This document shows, piece after piece, positions 53,207 through 64,000 of a DNA stretch of 64,000 nt. The DNA comes from Acidobacteriota bacterium. Lineage in GTDB: Bacteria; Acidobacteriota; UBA4820; DSQY01. The stretch covers positions 35,298 to 99,297 of the forward strand of contig JAJYLT010000001.1 of assembly GCA_021787565.1 (NCBI GenBank), read 5' to 3'. A program made the position numbers and the translations under genes. How positions within the stretch are numbered: position 1 is the first letter of the stretch; each line of letters opens with the position of its first letter. The notes below the pieces were generated by a model that searched no databases, was not told the origin of the DNA, and was given only the letters and a program-made list of their open reading frames with translations.

Positions 53207-54700
53207 CTAGCGTCTGGCGTCCCGCGCCTCGCCCCCATCCAGATGCGGCAGGAAAAAGATCAGCGCCATGCCCGGGATAGTGGCGATGAAGGTGAAGCCG
53301 AAGAAGGCGGCATAGCCGAGCCAGTGGGCCAGGAAGCCCGAGAGGACGCCCGAGAGGGTGGAGGCCACGTTCATGACGCTCGTAGCCAGGGACATGTGGG
53401 CCGCCTTGTAGGTCGGTTTGCAGGTCCGCATGATGAAGACCAGAAAGACCGCCGTGCCGTTCCCGGCTCCGAAGGCCTCCAGGATCACGAAGAGCGACAC
53501 AACCGTGAGGTTGGCCGTCCCCCGCTCCGGATGGCCGATGAGTCCCCCGTAGATCAGCGCGAGCACCATGTAGAAGAGGTTCGGCAGGTTCTGAGCGAGG
53601 ACCAGCGGCCAGATGACTCGCCTGAGGCCGAAGCGGCCGATGAGGTGGCCGCCGAGGATGCCCCCCGCGATGGAAGCGCCGATGCCGAGGGTCCCGTAGA
53701 TGAGCCCGTACTGGGCCCTATCGACGCCGATGTCCTTCAGCATCGGGTAGACCATGGCCAGCAGGAAGGCCTCTCCCGAGCGGTAGAGCACCAGAAAGGC
53801 CAGGATGACTCCTATGCGCGGCTGGTCCAGGTAGTCGATGAAGGCCCTGGCGTAGAAGGAATCGGAGGCGGCCAGGCGGCGCCGAAGGCGCGGCAGGTTG
53901 GCGAGGAGCAGCAGGAGCGCGGACAGCAGGCCCAGGGCGATCCAGCCGGGAACCCCCACCTTGGCCAGGTAGGGCTGGAGCGCCTTCCTGGCCGTCGCCA
54001 CCGGTGCAAGCAGCCACAGCTCCCGGAGGGTCAGCAGGAGCAGCGCGGCCCCGGCCACCCAGAGCAGGCGCCTGGGCGAGGCCGCCCACCGGGCCAGGTC
54101 GGAGATCGGCCGCTTGGGCTCCTCCACCTTGGGAAGAAACAGGAGGTGGTAGGCCATGAGGCCGGCCAGCACCGCCGCCGAGAGGAGGAAGGCGGGGCTC
54201 CAGCCGGCGACCCCCGAGAGCCAGACGATGCCGCCGCCGCCCGCGATGAGGGCCAGGCGGTAGGCCATGGCCTGGTAGCCGACGTACCGGGCCTGCCCCT
54301 TCCGGTCCAGCGCCTCCAGGTAGTAGCCGTCGATGGCGATGTCGTGGCTGGCCGAGAGGAAGGCCGTGATCAGGAAGAGTACCGAGGCCACCGCCAGGGG
54401 GTTGGCGAGGGCGGAACCGGCGGCCAGGGCCAGGGCCGCCGCCGCGAGCGCGGCCTCCGCCCCCAGGAGCCACCGGCGCTTGGTGGCGAAGGCGTCGGCC
54501 AGGGGGGCCCAGAGGAACTTGAGGACCCACGGCAGGCCGTAGAGCGAGGTCATGCCCACGGCTTCCAGGCTGGCGCCGTGATCTCTGAAGAAGACGGTGG
54601 AGATCTGACGGACGAGGCTGTAGGGGAAACCCTCGGCGAAGTAGGTCGAGAGCACCCAGAAGGGAGGGGTTTTTCGGCGAGTGGCGCTCTCTTCGGTCAT
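53207..54700 (-). CDS. ampG: AmpG/PAT-family MFS permease
   Basis: A 497-aa protein with about 12-14 hydrophobic helices and the family phrases YFAEGFPYSLVRQISTVFFRDHGASLEAVG, LPWVLKFLWAPLAD, SASHDIAIDGYYLEAL and YKAAHMSLATSVMNVASTLSG. AmpG members import muropeptides (GlcNAc-anhydroMurNAc-peptides) for cell-wall recycling; eukaryotic relatives carry acetyl-CoA. The nearby lytic transglycosylase gene fits recycling, but the substrate is inferred. Confidence 0.85.
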   Translation of the reverse strand: MTEESATRRKTPPFWVLSTYFAEGFPYSLVRQISTVFFRDHGASLEAVGMTSLYGLPWVLKFLWAPLADAFATKRRWLLGAEAALAAAALALAAGSALANPLAVASVLFLITAFLSASHDIAIDGYYLEALDRKGQARYVGYQAMAYRLALIAGGGGIVWLSGVAGWSPAFLLSAAVLAGLMAYHLLFLPKVEEPKRPISDLARWAASPRRLLWVAGAALLLLTLRELWLLAPVATARKALQPYLAKVGVPGWIALGLLSALLLLLANLPRLRRRLAASDSFYARAFIDYLDQPRIGVILAFLVLYRSGEAFLLAMVYPMLKDIGVDRAQYGLIYGTLGIGASIAGGILGGHLIGRFGLRRVIWPLVLAQNLPNLFYMVLALIYGGLIGHPERGTANLTVVSLFVILEAFGAGNGTAVFLVFIMRTCKPTYKAAHMSLATSVMNVASTLSGVLSGFLAHWLGYAAFFGFTFIATIPGMALIFFLPHLDGGEARDARR

Positions 54701-54847
54701 CGTCTCGGAGGTTCCCCTTTCCGCGATCTGGTGATCGCTCCCACGTGCACCATCTTGTCTAGCCGTGGGAGCCGTCGCCCGACGGCGACGCCGCCCCGTC
54801 GTGCGCCAGTCCGGAGGTGTTCAAGGCTGCGAGGCCCGGGGTCCCCG

Positions 54848-56749
<1,902 letters not shown>

Positions 56750-57139
56750 CCGCAGCCTCCTCCGGAGCGGGATTGTAACGGAGAAAGGCGGGATTCGGAA
56801 GGCGGAAGGCGGAAGAAGAAGGGCAAACCACAGAGGCACAGAGACACAGAGGGACGATAAAGGGCTAAGGGAGGAGGCGGCCGTCCGCCGGCCGCCGTCG
56901 GCCCCCAGCGCCGGGGGGTCATCCTGAGGTACCCTTCGAAGGGCCGCTGGCTCAGGATCCCGCTGGAGGGGACCGGCGTCGGGGTGGAACGACGGGATCC
57001 CATATGAGTCGCCCGTTGGGGGCTTGCCACGGAATGAGGGGAGGAGGAAGGACCGTCTCCGGTCGGCCGTCTCGCTTTTCGCGGCTCACGCCTCGCGTCG
57101 AAATTTTTTCCGTCTTGCCGCTCCCGCCCCCGCGTGCCA
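56750..57139. other. Intergenic region upstream of the ABC-F gene
   Basis: Includes a purine-rich strand near 56780-56870 and GC-rich inverted pieces (for example CCTGAGGTACCCTTCGAAGGG...). No gene supported. Confidence 0.4.
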
Positions 57140-57294
57140 TGCTGTCGGCTGACTCGGCGGAGGTGAAGCGCCGCTGCTGGGAGTTCTGGCCGAGCCGGCC
57201 CGAGCTGAAGAGCCGCTACCTCTTCGTCTGCGACCCCGACGGCTACGACGTCGAGATCATCGAAACGAGGGGGCGTGATGGGGTGGGTAGGTGA
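57140..57294 (+). pseudogene. C-terminal fragment of a VOC/glyoxalase-like protein
   Basis: The segment SRYLFVCDPDGYDVEIIET has the metal-ligand end of VOC-superfamily proteins (F.DPDGY..E). The rest of the domain is missing, and the upstream sequence is unrelated or frame-broken. No ribosome site. A GATGAGGN array begins right behind it. Confidence 0.5.
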
Positions 57295-57334
57295 TGAGGT
57301 GATGAGGGGATGAGGAGATGAGGGGATGAGGTGA
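57291..57334 (+). repeat. GATGAGGN octamer array (five units)
   Basis: GATGAGGT, GATGAGGG, GATGAGGA, GATGAGGG, GATGAGGT in direct succession, shortly upstream of the AhpD-like gene. Confidence 0.85.
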
Positions 57335-57406
57335 GGAAAGACATCGTCTTTGCGTCTAGGGTTTCGCGTTTCACCTCCCACCGCTCCCTGTTTCACGGAG
57401 GGTCCC

Positions 57407-57763
57407 ATGCCGCGCTTGAAGGAGTTCCGCGAGTTCCGCGAAACGATGAATGAACGCGTCCTGGCCGAGGGCCACAAGGGAATCCAGCGCTTCTTCGCCC
57501 TGGATTCGCAGGCCTACACGGAGGGGGCCCTGCCGTCCAAGACCAAGGAGCTCATGGGGCTGACGGCCTCCATGGTGCTCCGCTGCGACGACTGCATCGC
57601 CTACCACGTGATCCGGTGCAGGGAGGAGGGGTGCAGCCGGGCGGAGATCTCCGAGGCCTTCAACGTGGCCCTGGTCGTGGGCGGCTCCATCGTCATTCCC
57701 CACCTCCGGCGGGCTGTGGCCCTCCTGGACGAGGTCGATGTGCGAGGAGAGGGCGCGCCGTGA
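57407..57763 (+). CDS. Carboxymuconolactone decarboxylase/AhpD-like protein
   Basis: 118 aa from the ATG at 57407 (GGAGGG at 4 nt). All-helical CMD fold with the redox-type motif RCDDCIAYH (CxxC plus downstream His) as in AhpD alkylhydroperoxidases. Likely a peroxide-reducing or related activity in the cytoplasm, substrate unknown. The stop overlaps a GTG that opens a 21-codon frame of doubtful reality. Confidence 0.88.
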   Translation: MPRLKEFREFRETMNERVLAEGHKGIQRFFALDSQAYTEGALPSKTKELMGLTASMVLRCDDCIAYHVIRCREEGCSRAEISEAFNVALVVGGSIVIPHLRRAVALLDEVDVRGEGAP

Positions 57764-57828
57764 ACTATCGCGGCGCCACATGCACCTTGGATGGGCACCC
57801 CGCCGGGGACCGAGGGGAGGGCTGATCG

Positions 57829-58176
57829 TTGGCCGGCCGACGATGGCTCTCTGGACTTCTGTGGGGCGGCGGTGCCGTTTCCGGTGCCATGGCCGGGCTG
57901 CTAGAGAGTTGGCGCTGGGAGGGCCGCCTCACGGCCCTGCTCCTTCTGGCCTGGGCCGTGGGCCTCGGCTACTTCCGCCCCCGGCTGATGTGGGCCGCCG
58001 CGGGTCTCCTGATGGCCTCGGTTCTCGCCGCAAGGTGGGTGGGCAGCATGCTGGGAATAGCTCCCTCGCCGGCCTTCTCGCCCTGGACCCTGCTCATGGC
58101 CCTGGCGCCCTTGCTCGCGGGTGCCTGGGTGGGGACCTCCCTGCGGGGTTCGCGGCGGGAACGGGGAAAGGTCTAA
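57829..58176 (+). CDS. Hypothetical 115-aa membrane protein
   Basis: TTG start with GGGGAGG upstream. About four hydrophobic helices (residues ~8-25, 34-50, 54-70, 85-105) and a basic C-terminus (RGSRRERGK). No family recognised. 65 nt after the AhpD-like gene on the same strand, so possibly co-transcribed. Confidence 0.65.
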   Translation: MAGRRWLSGLLWGGGAVSGAMAGLLESWRWEGRLTALLLLAWAVGLGYFRPRLMWAAAGLLMASVLAARWVGSMLGIAPSPAFSPWTLLMALAPLLAGAWVGTSLRGSRRERGKV

Positions 58177-58255
58177 TGGGTGGCGGCTTCTTTCTTTTCC
58201 ACTCCTCACTTCCCACTTCCCACTTCCCACTTTCCCAAATCTGCTGGATTCACGC

Positions 58256-58280
58256 AAAAAGGGCCCCGTCGCCGGGGCCC
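58256..58280 (-). terminator. Terminator of the superoxide dismutase gene
   Basis: GGGCCCC (58261-58267) pairs with GGGGCCC (58274-58280); on the minus strand a run of five T follows (58260-58256). Confidence 0.85.
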
Positions 58281-58320
58281 CGTGGCTGGACTGCCTGCCG
58301 TGTGGTGTCACGGATCGCGG

Positions 58321-58929
58321 TCAGCCGCGCGCCTTCTGGTAGCGCTGGTTGATGACATCCCACCGGAGCGTGTTCCACCAAGCTTTGATGTAGTCCGCGC
58401 GGCGGTTCTGGTACTTGAGGTAGTAGGCGTGCTCCCAGACGTCCACGCCCATCACGGGGAACTTGCCCTGCATGAAGGGACTGTCCTGGTTGGGGGTGGA
58501 GATGATCTCCAGATTCCCGTCGCTCAGCACCAGCCAGCCCCATCCGGAGCCGAAGTGGCCGCCGGCGATGGCGTTGAGCTTCTCCTGGAAGGCGGTGAAG
58601 CCGCCGAAGGCCTTGTCGATGGCGCCTCCCAGGTCGCCGGTGGGCGTGCCGCCGGCCTGCGGGCCCATGATCTCCCAGAACATGGCGTGGTTGGCGTGAC
58701 CGCCACCGTGGTTACGGACGGCGGTGCGGATGGCCTCGGGCACCTTCTCGATGGCGCGCAGAAGATCCTGGACCGGTTTGCCCTGCAGGTCGGGATGCCC
58801 CTCCAGGGCCTTGTTCAGGTTGGTGACGTAGCCGCCGTGGTGCTTGTCGTGGTGGATCTCCATGGTCATGGCGTCGATGTGGGGCTCCAACGCGTTGAGA
58901 GCATAAGGAAGCTTGGGTAGCTCGTGCAT
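58321..58929 (-). CDS. sodB: Fe/Mn superoxide dismutase
   Basis: 202 aa from the ATG at 58929 (AAGGAGG upstream). Metal ligands: His in [10 protein letters not shown], His in [10 protein letters not shown], and Asp/His in [15 protein letters not shown]. The second-shell residue that is Gln in most Fe- and Mn-SODs is His here ([13 protein letters not shown]), as in mycobacterial-type enzymes, so metal choice cannot be called; the neighbouring GGGHANH is Mn-like. No signal peptide; cytoplasmic. The symbol is conventional. Confidence 0.92.
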   Translation of the reverse strand: MHELPKLPYALNALEPHIDAMTMEIHHDKHHGGYVTNLNKALEGHPDLQGKPVQDLLRAIEKVPEAIRTAVRNHGGGHANHAMFWEIMGPQAGGTPTGDLGGAIDKAFGGFTAFQEKLNAIAGGHFGSGWGWLVLSDGNLEIISTPNQDSPFMQGKFPVMGVDVWEHAYYLKYQNRRADYIKAWWNTLRWDVINQRYQKARG

Positions 58930-59504
58930 CGGGTTGTCCTCCTTGAAAGGGGCGCCGGATCCGAGCCCCGAGCCGTCTCGGCCCGTCCGGCGATCCGACG
59001 GGGTCTCCTTTGCGACTCGTTCACAGGGATTGGACAACCGAGGAGGCCAGAGATTTATTGCGGCAGGGGGCTTTCTTGGGGTTCCCATCCAGAAAATCCG
59101 AATAGGAACGGTGGAGGGTCGGGAGTAGAGAGGCCTTCAAGCGTTGACGCCGCCTGGGTATCCTTCTTTCCCCAATTCCGCGATAGCGGCTCAACGCCTG
59201 CGTAGGAGCGGCGCCTCGCCGCGAACCGGGTGACCCTGCGACCAGGATGCGGTGCCCGCGTACAGTCCGTCGCGCCGAGGGCGGCGCTCCTACGAGTGCA
59301 ATTCCATCGCGGAATCTGGGTCTTTCGCCTCCACCAGCCACTCTCCACCCGGGCGTCGCCGATTCCGGAATGTGCCCGAGGTCAGGATCCCGCCCTGCGG
59401 CCCTGCCAGCTCCGCCTGCGGGCCAGCTCCTTCCGGATCGCTCCGGCGGTGGCCCGCTTATCGGCGCACCAGTCGGGGACCGGCGCATTCCCATCCATGG
59501 TCCC
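58930..59504. other. Intergenic region with repeat copy G
   Basis: Between the SOD and lytic transglycosylase genes. Apart from the repeat (59173-59316) nothing is recognised. Confidence 0.5.
59173..59316 (-). repeat. BIME/REP-like element, copy G
   Basis: Complete, inverted relative to A and F and nearly identical to their complement: AATTCCGCGATAGCGG at the left, TTCCATCGCGGAAT at the right. Confidence 0.85.
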
Positions 59505-60275
59505 TCATCCCTCATCCTTGAACACGATCGGCGTGGCATCGACGCCGGAGGGCGGGGCGTCGTCGATGTGCCTGATCCCCTGGGCGTCGATGTACATGTA
59601 GAGGACCCGCAGGACGGGCTTTTGGAAGCGCCTGGCCAGATAGTAGCGGTCGTAGTCTCCGGGGGAGGCCAGAAGGGTCTTGGCCTCCTGCACCAGGTGC
59701 GGCTGGCCGTAGTCGGCGAGGATTTGGAAGACGTAGCGGACCGTCTCGGCGTAGGGGGGGATCTTCATGCCGTACTGCTGAACCGCGTTCTCCCCCGAAT
59801 TGTAGGCCGCGAGGATGAGGGGCACGTTATCGCCGAAAAGCCCCTTGAGGTAGGCCAGGTAGGCCGTTCCGCCCTTGATGTTCTGGTCCAGGTCCCACGG
59901 GTTGCTGACGCCGAACCTCTTGGCCGTCGCGGGCATGAGCTGCATGAGGCCCACGGCCCCCTTCTTGGAGAGGACGTTGGGCCGGAAGTCCGACTCGGCC
60001 CGCACGAGCGAGGCCACGAGGTTGTAGTCCAGTCCCTTGCTGTGGCAGGCCCTCTCGAGCTTGGTCCTGATTTCCCCGCGCTCCCGGCTGCTGATAGGGG
60101 GAAGCGGCGCCGAGCGGGTGGGGGCGCCGCGAAGGGCCTCCGCAGCCGCCGAGCCGCGGTTGGTGATGACGATCTGGCCGCTGCTGTCGCGCTCCACGCG
60201 GATCTGGGCGGAAGCCGGAAGGGCGGCGGCCAGCAGGGCGGCGCAGAGCGGAAGGAGGATCGTCAGGCGCCTCAT
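59505..60275 (-). CDS. Exported lytic transglycosylase (SLT domain)
   Basis: A 256-aa protein with signal peptide (~1-23), a DUF4124-like beta segment (IRVERDSSGQIVITNR) and an SLT domain (~68-190): catalytic Glu94 in VRAESDF, GLMQLMPATA, NIKGGTAYLAYL and AAYNSGENAV. It cleaves peptidoglycan between MurNAc and GlcNAc to 1,6-anhydro products in the periplasm. Its start overlaps the stop of rlmN (ATGA), so it is translated from the same message. Confidence 0.92.
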   Translation of the reverse strand: MRRLTILLPLCAALLAAALPASAQIRVERDSSGQIVITNRGSAAAEALRGAPTRSAPLPPISSRERGEIRTKLERACHSKGLDYNLVASLVRAESDFRPNVLSKKGAVGLMQLMPATAKRFGVSNPWDLDQNIKGGTAYLAYLKGLFGDNVPLILAAYNSGENAVQQYGMKIPPYAETVRYVFQILADYGQPHLVQEAKTLLASPGDYDRYYLARRFQKPVLRVLYMYIDAQGIRHIDDAPPSGVDATPIVFKDEG

Positions 60276-61348
60276 GCCCCGCCTCCCGGCCAGTTGTTCC
60301 TGGCGAGCTGGCCGCAGGCCGCCAGTATGTCCTGCCCGCGGCTCTTGCGGATGCTCGTGGGAACGCCGCGGCGCAGGAGCACCGCCTGGAATGAACGGGT
60401 CCTCTCCGCATCCGAGGGCACGAACGGGAGACCCTCCGCCGCGTTGAACTGGATCAGGTTAACCTTCACCTTCAGCCCCTTCGCGAATCTGGCCACGGCC
60501 TCCGCCTCCTCCTGCCCGTCGTTCACCCCGCCCAGGAGGATGTACTCCAGGGAGATCCGCTCCCGGTCCCGCCGCGAGAGATTCTGCAGGACGGACCGAA
60601 GGCGTCTCAGGTCGCACTTGGCGTTGACCGGCATGAGGCGGCTCCGCAGCTCGTCCGTCGGGGCATTGAGGGATAGGGAGAGCCTCGGACAGACGGCGCT
60701 CCTGGCGAAGGCCTCCATCTGGTCGGCTAGGCCTGAGGTGGAGACGGTGATGCGCCGCCAGGAGATGCCCAGCCCCTCCTCGTCCTCCAGGATGGCGAGG
60801 GCCGCCTCAAGGTTGGTCCGGTTGGCCATGGGCTCGCCCATGCCCATGAAGACGGCGTTGTATCCCACCTCCCGGATGTCGGTGCGCTCCTCGAGGACGA
60901 AGAACTGGCCGAGAATCTCGCCGGGGGTGAGGTTCCGCCGGAAGCCCATGCGAGCCGTGAGGCAGAAGGCGCAGCCCACGGCGCAGCCCACCTGCGAGCT
61001 GACGCAGACGGTCCTCCGGTTCCCGTCGGGGATGAAGACGGCCTCGATGGCCTGCCCGTCGGAGAGGCGGAGCAGGAACTTCCTCGTGCCGTCGGAGGAG
61101 ACCTGCTCGCCGGTCACCTCGGGCAGCTCCGCGCTCGTGCGGGCGGCCAGGGCGGCGCGGGCCTCCTTGGGGAGATTGGTCCAGGCGAGGGGATCGAGCA
61201 CCCGCCGGCCGTAGATCCAGCGGTAGATCTCGGAGACCTGGAAGGGCTTGAGGCCGAGGCCGGCGCAGAGGGAGGCCAGCCCCTCCCGGCCGAGTCCGAC
61301 CAGGGCGATCCTCCCCTCCTGCTCGCGGGCCGCCAGCGAAAGGCTCAA
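60272..61348 (-). CDS. rlmN: RlmN radical-SAM methyltransferase
   Basis: 358 aa from a TTG at 61348 with GGAGG 5 nt upstream; the frame upstream of this is repeat copy H. The radical-SAM cluster motif is CAVGCAFC, with FMGMGEPMAN, SLSLNAP and the C-terminal SRGQDILAACGQL carrying the methyl-bearing Cys. It makes C2-methyladenosine at 23S rRNA A2503 (and tRNA A37). Coupled to the lytic transglycosylase gene. Confidence 0.94.
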   Translation of the reverse strand: MSLSLAAREQEGRIALVGLGREGLASLCAGLGLKPFQVSEIYRWIYGRRVLDPLAWTNLPKEARAALAARTSAELPEVTGEQVSSDGTRKFLLRLSDGQAIEAVFIPDGNRRTVCVSSQVGCAVGCAFCLTARMGFRRNLTPGEILGQFFVLEERTDIREVGYNAVFMGMGEPMANRTNLEAALAILEDEEGLGISWRRITVSTSGLADQMEAFARSAVCPRLSLSLNAPTDELRSRLMPVNAKCDLRRLRSVLQNLSRRDRERISLEYILLGGVNDGQEEAEAVARFAKGLKVKVNLIQFNAAEGLPFVPSDAERTRSFQAVLLRRGVPTSIRKSRGQDILAACGQLARNNWPGGGA

Positions 61349-61414
61349 AGGCGCCTCCTCACCCCTAATGTATAGCGGATTTTGGGTCGGTATGGCAACG
61401 GCAAAGCCCGCTCC

Positions 61415-61558
61415 AAATTCCGCGATGGAATTTGGCGCGTAGGAGCGCCGCCCCCGGCGCGATGGGCCGTTCACGGGAACCGCATCGTCTCAGCGGGTTC
61501 CCCGGATCGCGGCGAGGCGCCGCTCCTACAGAGGGGTTGCGCCTCCATCGCGGAATTT
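61415..61558 (+). repeat. BIME/REP-like element, copy H
   Basis: AAATTCCGCGATGGAATTT at the left and CCATCGCGGAATTTC at the right, inner arms GTAGGAGCGCCGCC / GGCGCCGCTCCTAC. Lies in the divergent promoter gap between rlmN and the Ntn-hydrolase gene. Confidence 0.85.
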
Positions 61559-61628
61559 CGGCAGAAGGCTCGCATTTGGCCCGCTACGGCGTGTGGGCTT
61601 AGAATGGCCCTCCATTTGGGAGGAGACC

Positions 61629-62945
61629 ATGCGCCGTAAGACCTGCTTCCCCCGGTTCGCCCTGTTCCGGTGGGGCCTCGTCCTGACCACCTTCACCATG
61701 CTGGCCGCGGGGCCGGCGCCTTCGGCCTGCACCACTGCGGTCATTACCGGCGCCGCCACGGCCAACGGCCGGCCCCTTCTCTGGAAGAACCGCGACTCGG
61801 ACGACCTTCACAACCAGGTGGTCTACTGCGAGGACGGCCGCTTCTCGTACGTGGGGCTCGTGGACACGGGGGACGCGGCGGGCATGCAGATCTGGGCGGG
61901 GATCAACTCGCAGGGCTTCGCCATCATGAACTCGGCCTCCTACAACCTGGGCAAGGGCGAGACCAGCGGCGAGGGCGCCTTCATGAAGCTGGCCCTCCAG
62001 TCCTGCGCGACGGTGCAGGACTTCCAGGCGCTGCTGGAGAAGACCAACCCGGGCGGCCGGGACGTCTCCGCCAATTTCGGCGTGATTGACGCCAAGGGCG
62101 GCGCCGCCTATTTCGAAACCGGCAAGAGAAGCTACAAGCGTTACAACGCCGACGACCCGGCCATCGCTCCGCAGGGCTTCCTGGTCCGGACCAACTACAG
62201 CGAGTCGGGCGACCCCGAATCGGGCACGGGCTTCCTTCGCCACGACAGGGCGGTGAGCCTGCTGGGCGAGCTGGCGAGGGAGAAGAAGCTCGGCGCCCAG
62301 TCGCTGCTCGCGACGGTGGCCCGCGACACGGCCAACGTGCGGCTGGACTCCTTCCCCGCCGAGAAGCGCAGGCGCGGGGCCCCGGAGTGGGCCTACGTGG
62401 GCGACAGCATCGACCGTGCCATCACCTCGGCCGCCGTGGTCTTCGAGGGGGTCCGGCCGGGACAGGACCCCCGGCTGGCTACGGCGTGGGTGATCCTCGG
62501 CCAGCCCGTCACCGGCGTGGCGGTCCCGCTCTGGGTGGCGGCGGGCGGCGTGCCCTCCGAGCTGGGCGTCTCGCCCGACGCCGCCTCCCTCAACGAGGCC
62601 TTCGGAGACGTGGGCGACGTGCTCTACCCGGATGAGAGGGGGGAGCTGAAAAACTACCTCTCCGTGGATGCGCTCTCGAATCCCAAGACGGGGCTGCTGG
62701 CTGGCCTGGTCGCCACGGAGGCCCTGAACTTCCGGCAGGAGGGTGAGGCGGTGCAGCGGTGGGCCGCGAACTTCCCGGCGCCCTCCGAGGTGCTGGGCCT
62801 GGAGAAGGCCATGGCCCGCGAGAGCCTGGAGGCGGTGAGGAAACTGCTCCAGGAGCGGCAGGAGAAGGTCCCCACCCAGCCCAGGCCGAGGCGGCGCCAG
62901 CCGCCCCCGAAGCCGGCCCTCAGCGTCACGCCGCTGGCATCGTGA
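61629..62945 (+). CDS. Exported Ntn-hydrolase (C45/acyl-transferase-like)
   Basis: 438 aa from the ATG at 61629 (GGAGGAG). A signal peptide ends at PSA just before Cys34, and CTTAVITGAATANGRPLLWKNRDS is the typical N-terminus of Cys-nucleophile Ntn hydrolases (choloylglycine/C45-like). GINSQGFAIMNSASYN and GVIDAKGGAAYFE follow in order. Signal cleavage itself would free the nucleophile. The C-terminus is a Pro/Arg-rich tail. It probably cleaves or transfers an amide-linked acyl group in the periplasm; substrate unknown. Confidence 0.82.
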   Translation: MRRKTCFPRFALFRWGLVLTTFTMLAAGPAPSACTTAVITGAATANGRPLLWKNRDSDDLHNQVVYCEDGRFSYVGLVDTGDAAGMQIWAGINSQGFAIMNSASYNLGKGETSGEGAFMKLALQSCATVQDFQALLEKTNPGGRDVSANFGVIDAKGGAAYFETGKRSYKRYNADDPAIAPQGFLVRTNYSESGDPESGTGFLRHDRAVSLLGELAREKKLGAQSLLATVARDTANVRLDSFPAEKRRRGAPEWAYVGDSIDRAITSAAVVFEGVRPGQDPRLATAWVILGQPVTGVAVPLWVAAGGVPSELGVSPDAASLNEAFGDVGDVLYPDERGELKNYLSVDALSNPKTGLLAGLVATEALNFRQEGEAVQRWAANFPAPSEVLGLEKAMARESLEAVRKLLQERQEKVPTQPRPRRRQPPPKPALSVTPLAS

Positions 62946-63097
62946 AGGGATGGAAACGGGGAAACGGGGAGACAGAAATAAGGAAGCACGGGGGAAACTG
63001 GAAAGAGGAGAACTTCCTTCTTCCTGCTCCACCTGCCTTGGTGCCTTGGTGGTGAATCTGTCCTCACTGCCTTTCCGAAATCCCCAATCGGAGGCGC

Positions 63098-63808
63098 CTA
63101 GAACCCCAGGGGCTCCTGCTGCCTGGTCTTGAGCAGGCCGAGGAACTCCTTGCGGCGCCGCTCGTCGCGCTGGAAGTCCCCCGTGAAGGCGGTGGTGGTG
63201 GTCTGGCTGGCCTGCTTCTCCACGCCTCTCATGGCCATGCAGAGGTGGAAGCCCGTGGCCAGGACCGCTACGCCCCTGGGGCTGATGATCTCCTCCAGGC
63301 TGTCGGCGATCTGCTTGGTGAAGCGCTCCTGCACCTGGAGGCGGCGGGCGAAGACGTCCACCAGCCTGGGGATCTTGGAGAGGCCGATGATCTTCTCCCC
63401 CGGCAGGTAGGCCACGGAGACCTTGCCGAAGAAGGGCAGCAGGTGGTGCTCGCAGAGCGAGTAGAACTCCACGTCCCGCACCAGCACCAATTCCCGGTAG
63501 TCCTCCGCGTCGAACACGGCGCCGTTGACGATCTCGGCGATGTCCGCGTCGTAGCCCGAGGTCAGGAATCGCATGGCCTTGGCCACGCGCTTGGGCGTCT
63601 GAACCAGCCCCTCTCTGGAGGGCTCCTCACCCAGCTCCTCGAGCATGGCGCGGCTGAGGGCCTCCATGCGGTCTTCGTAGCCCTCCTGGAGGGGCAGCCC
63701 CCCCGCCAGGGAGAGGGCGGCGGCCCCGAGCGACCGGTGCTGTGCCGCGGCATCCTCAGCGGCGAACGATGGCCGTGTTGCGATCGGTTTCTTGAAGTCG
63801 GACTTCAT
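63098..63808 (-). CDS. folE: GTP cyclohydrolase I
   Basis: A 236-aa protein: GTP-CH-I domain (~45-225) with [14 protein letters not shown], the zinc and catalytic motif [31 protein letters not shown] and the C-terminal zinc Cys in FHLCMAMRG. It turns GTP into 7,8-dihydroneopterin triphosphate, the first step for folate, queuosine or tetrahydropterins. GGGAG lies before the ATG, which overlaps the end of the PTPS/QueD gene by 53 nt, so the two are one operon. The N-terminal 40 residues are extra. Confidence 0.94.
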   Translation of the reverse strand: MKSDFKKPIATRPSFAAEDAAAQHRSLGAAALSLAGGLPLQEGYEDRMEALSRAMLEELGEEPSREGLVQTPKRVAKAMRFLTSGYDADIAEIVNGAVFDAEDYRELVLVRDVEFYSLCEHHLLPFFGKVSVAYLPGEKIIGLSKIPRLVDVFARRLQVQERFTKQIADSLEEIISPRGVAVLATGFHLCMAMRGVEKQASQTTTTAFTGDFQRDERRRKEFLGLLKTRQQEPLGF

Positions 63809-64000
63809 AGAGTCTCCCGGCGGAAATCTTGGGGTCCAAGACCTCCCAAAAGGCCACGGCGAGATTCTCCGCCGTGGGGACGAGCCCCTCCAGGAAGGGG
63901 ACGTCCATGTTGAGGTTCTTGTGGTCCACGCGTTCGATGATCTCGCGGCTGATCAGGGCCTTCAGCTCTTTCATGTCGAGGATCATGCCGGTCTCCGGGT
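63756..64000 (-). CDS. queD: 6-pyruvoyl-tetrahydropterin synthase/QueD family, 5' end outside window
   Basis: The last 81 codons of a PTPS-fold protein: [44 protein letters not shown] and a C-terminal [15 protein letters not shown], where the His of DHKNL and the Glu of the last block are the conserved catalytic/pterin-binding residues. The frame stays open to the edge, so the visible ATG at 63986 is internal. It would use the FolE product to make 6-carboxytetrahydropterin (queuosine path) or a related pterin. Confidence 0.88.
   Translation of the reverse strand, partial: PETGMILDMKELKALISREIIERVDHKNLNMDVPFLEGLVPTAENLAVAFWEVLDPKISAGRLYEVRLQETDRNTAIVRR

Noticed and set aside
57761..57826. 21-codon GTG frame overlapping the AhpD-like stop
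   Set aside because: GTGA overlap is suggestive but no family, structure or independent ribosome site supports it.

Overview
The window is high-GC DNA from a Gram-negative-type bacterium. It encodes many exported proteins with signal peptides, a lipoprotein carrying an OmpA-like domain, periplasmic Spy/LTXXQ and trypsin-like proteins, and a cyclic beta-1,2-glucan synthase. The gene mix (PrkA/YhbH/SpoVR, exported PKD and penicillin-acylase-like proteins, abundant REP-type repeats) would fit an Acidobacteriota-like lineage. That placement is a guess from gene content, not a phylogeny. I see no rRNA, tRNA, CRISPR array, integrase or transposase gene.

Left part (1-30.4 kb): envelope and stress functions. 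A 2,442-codon piece of a cyclic glucan synthase runs off the left edge. Upstream of it, on the same strand, is a run of small genes: a membrane peptide, a Met/His-rich exported protein, a 40-aa membrane peptide and a YHS metal-binding protein. Next come an operon of a 43-aa peptide, CsbD and a large multidomain ice-binding-like protein; a DUF6600 protein; a PAS-GGDEF-EAL protein; a GAF histidine kinase with its NarL-type regulator; an XylR-like sigma-54 activator; an exported trypsin-like protease; a collagen-like/OmpA lipoprotein; and YXWGXW and DUF3300 proteins. Many tiny membrane peptides lie between them. Three genes or operons in this region are preceded by copies of one 113-bp regulatory module with no length variation. 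Two other small-peptide genes share a second promoter-like module.

Middle (30.4-31.6 kb): a remnant zone. It holds an N-terminally truncated MarR gene and an open frame that splices the start of an ABC ATPase to two separate pieces of an EmrB-type MFS transporter.

Right part (31.7-64 kb): mostly housekeeping, cell-wall and exported-protein genes. These are an alpha/beta hydrolase, a monofunctional transglycosylase, an exported Memo-family protein, a penicillin-acylase-like enzyme, the prkA-yhbH-spoVR operon, greA, PKD and choice-of-anchor-like exported proteins, a lipase-like protein, a chorismate mutase-prephenate dehydrogenase behind a tyrosine-rich leader peptide and attenuator, a Spy-like protein, an fRMsr-type GAF protein, an AmpG-like permease, an ABC-F ATPase, an AhpD-like protein, a superoxide dismutase, a lytic transglycosylase with rlmN, an Ntn-hydrolase, folE and a QueD/PTPS-family gene cut by the right edge. 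Eight copies of a ~145-bp inverted-repeat (BIME/REP-like) element are scattered from 28.7 kb onward. None occurs to the left of that point.
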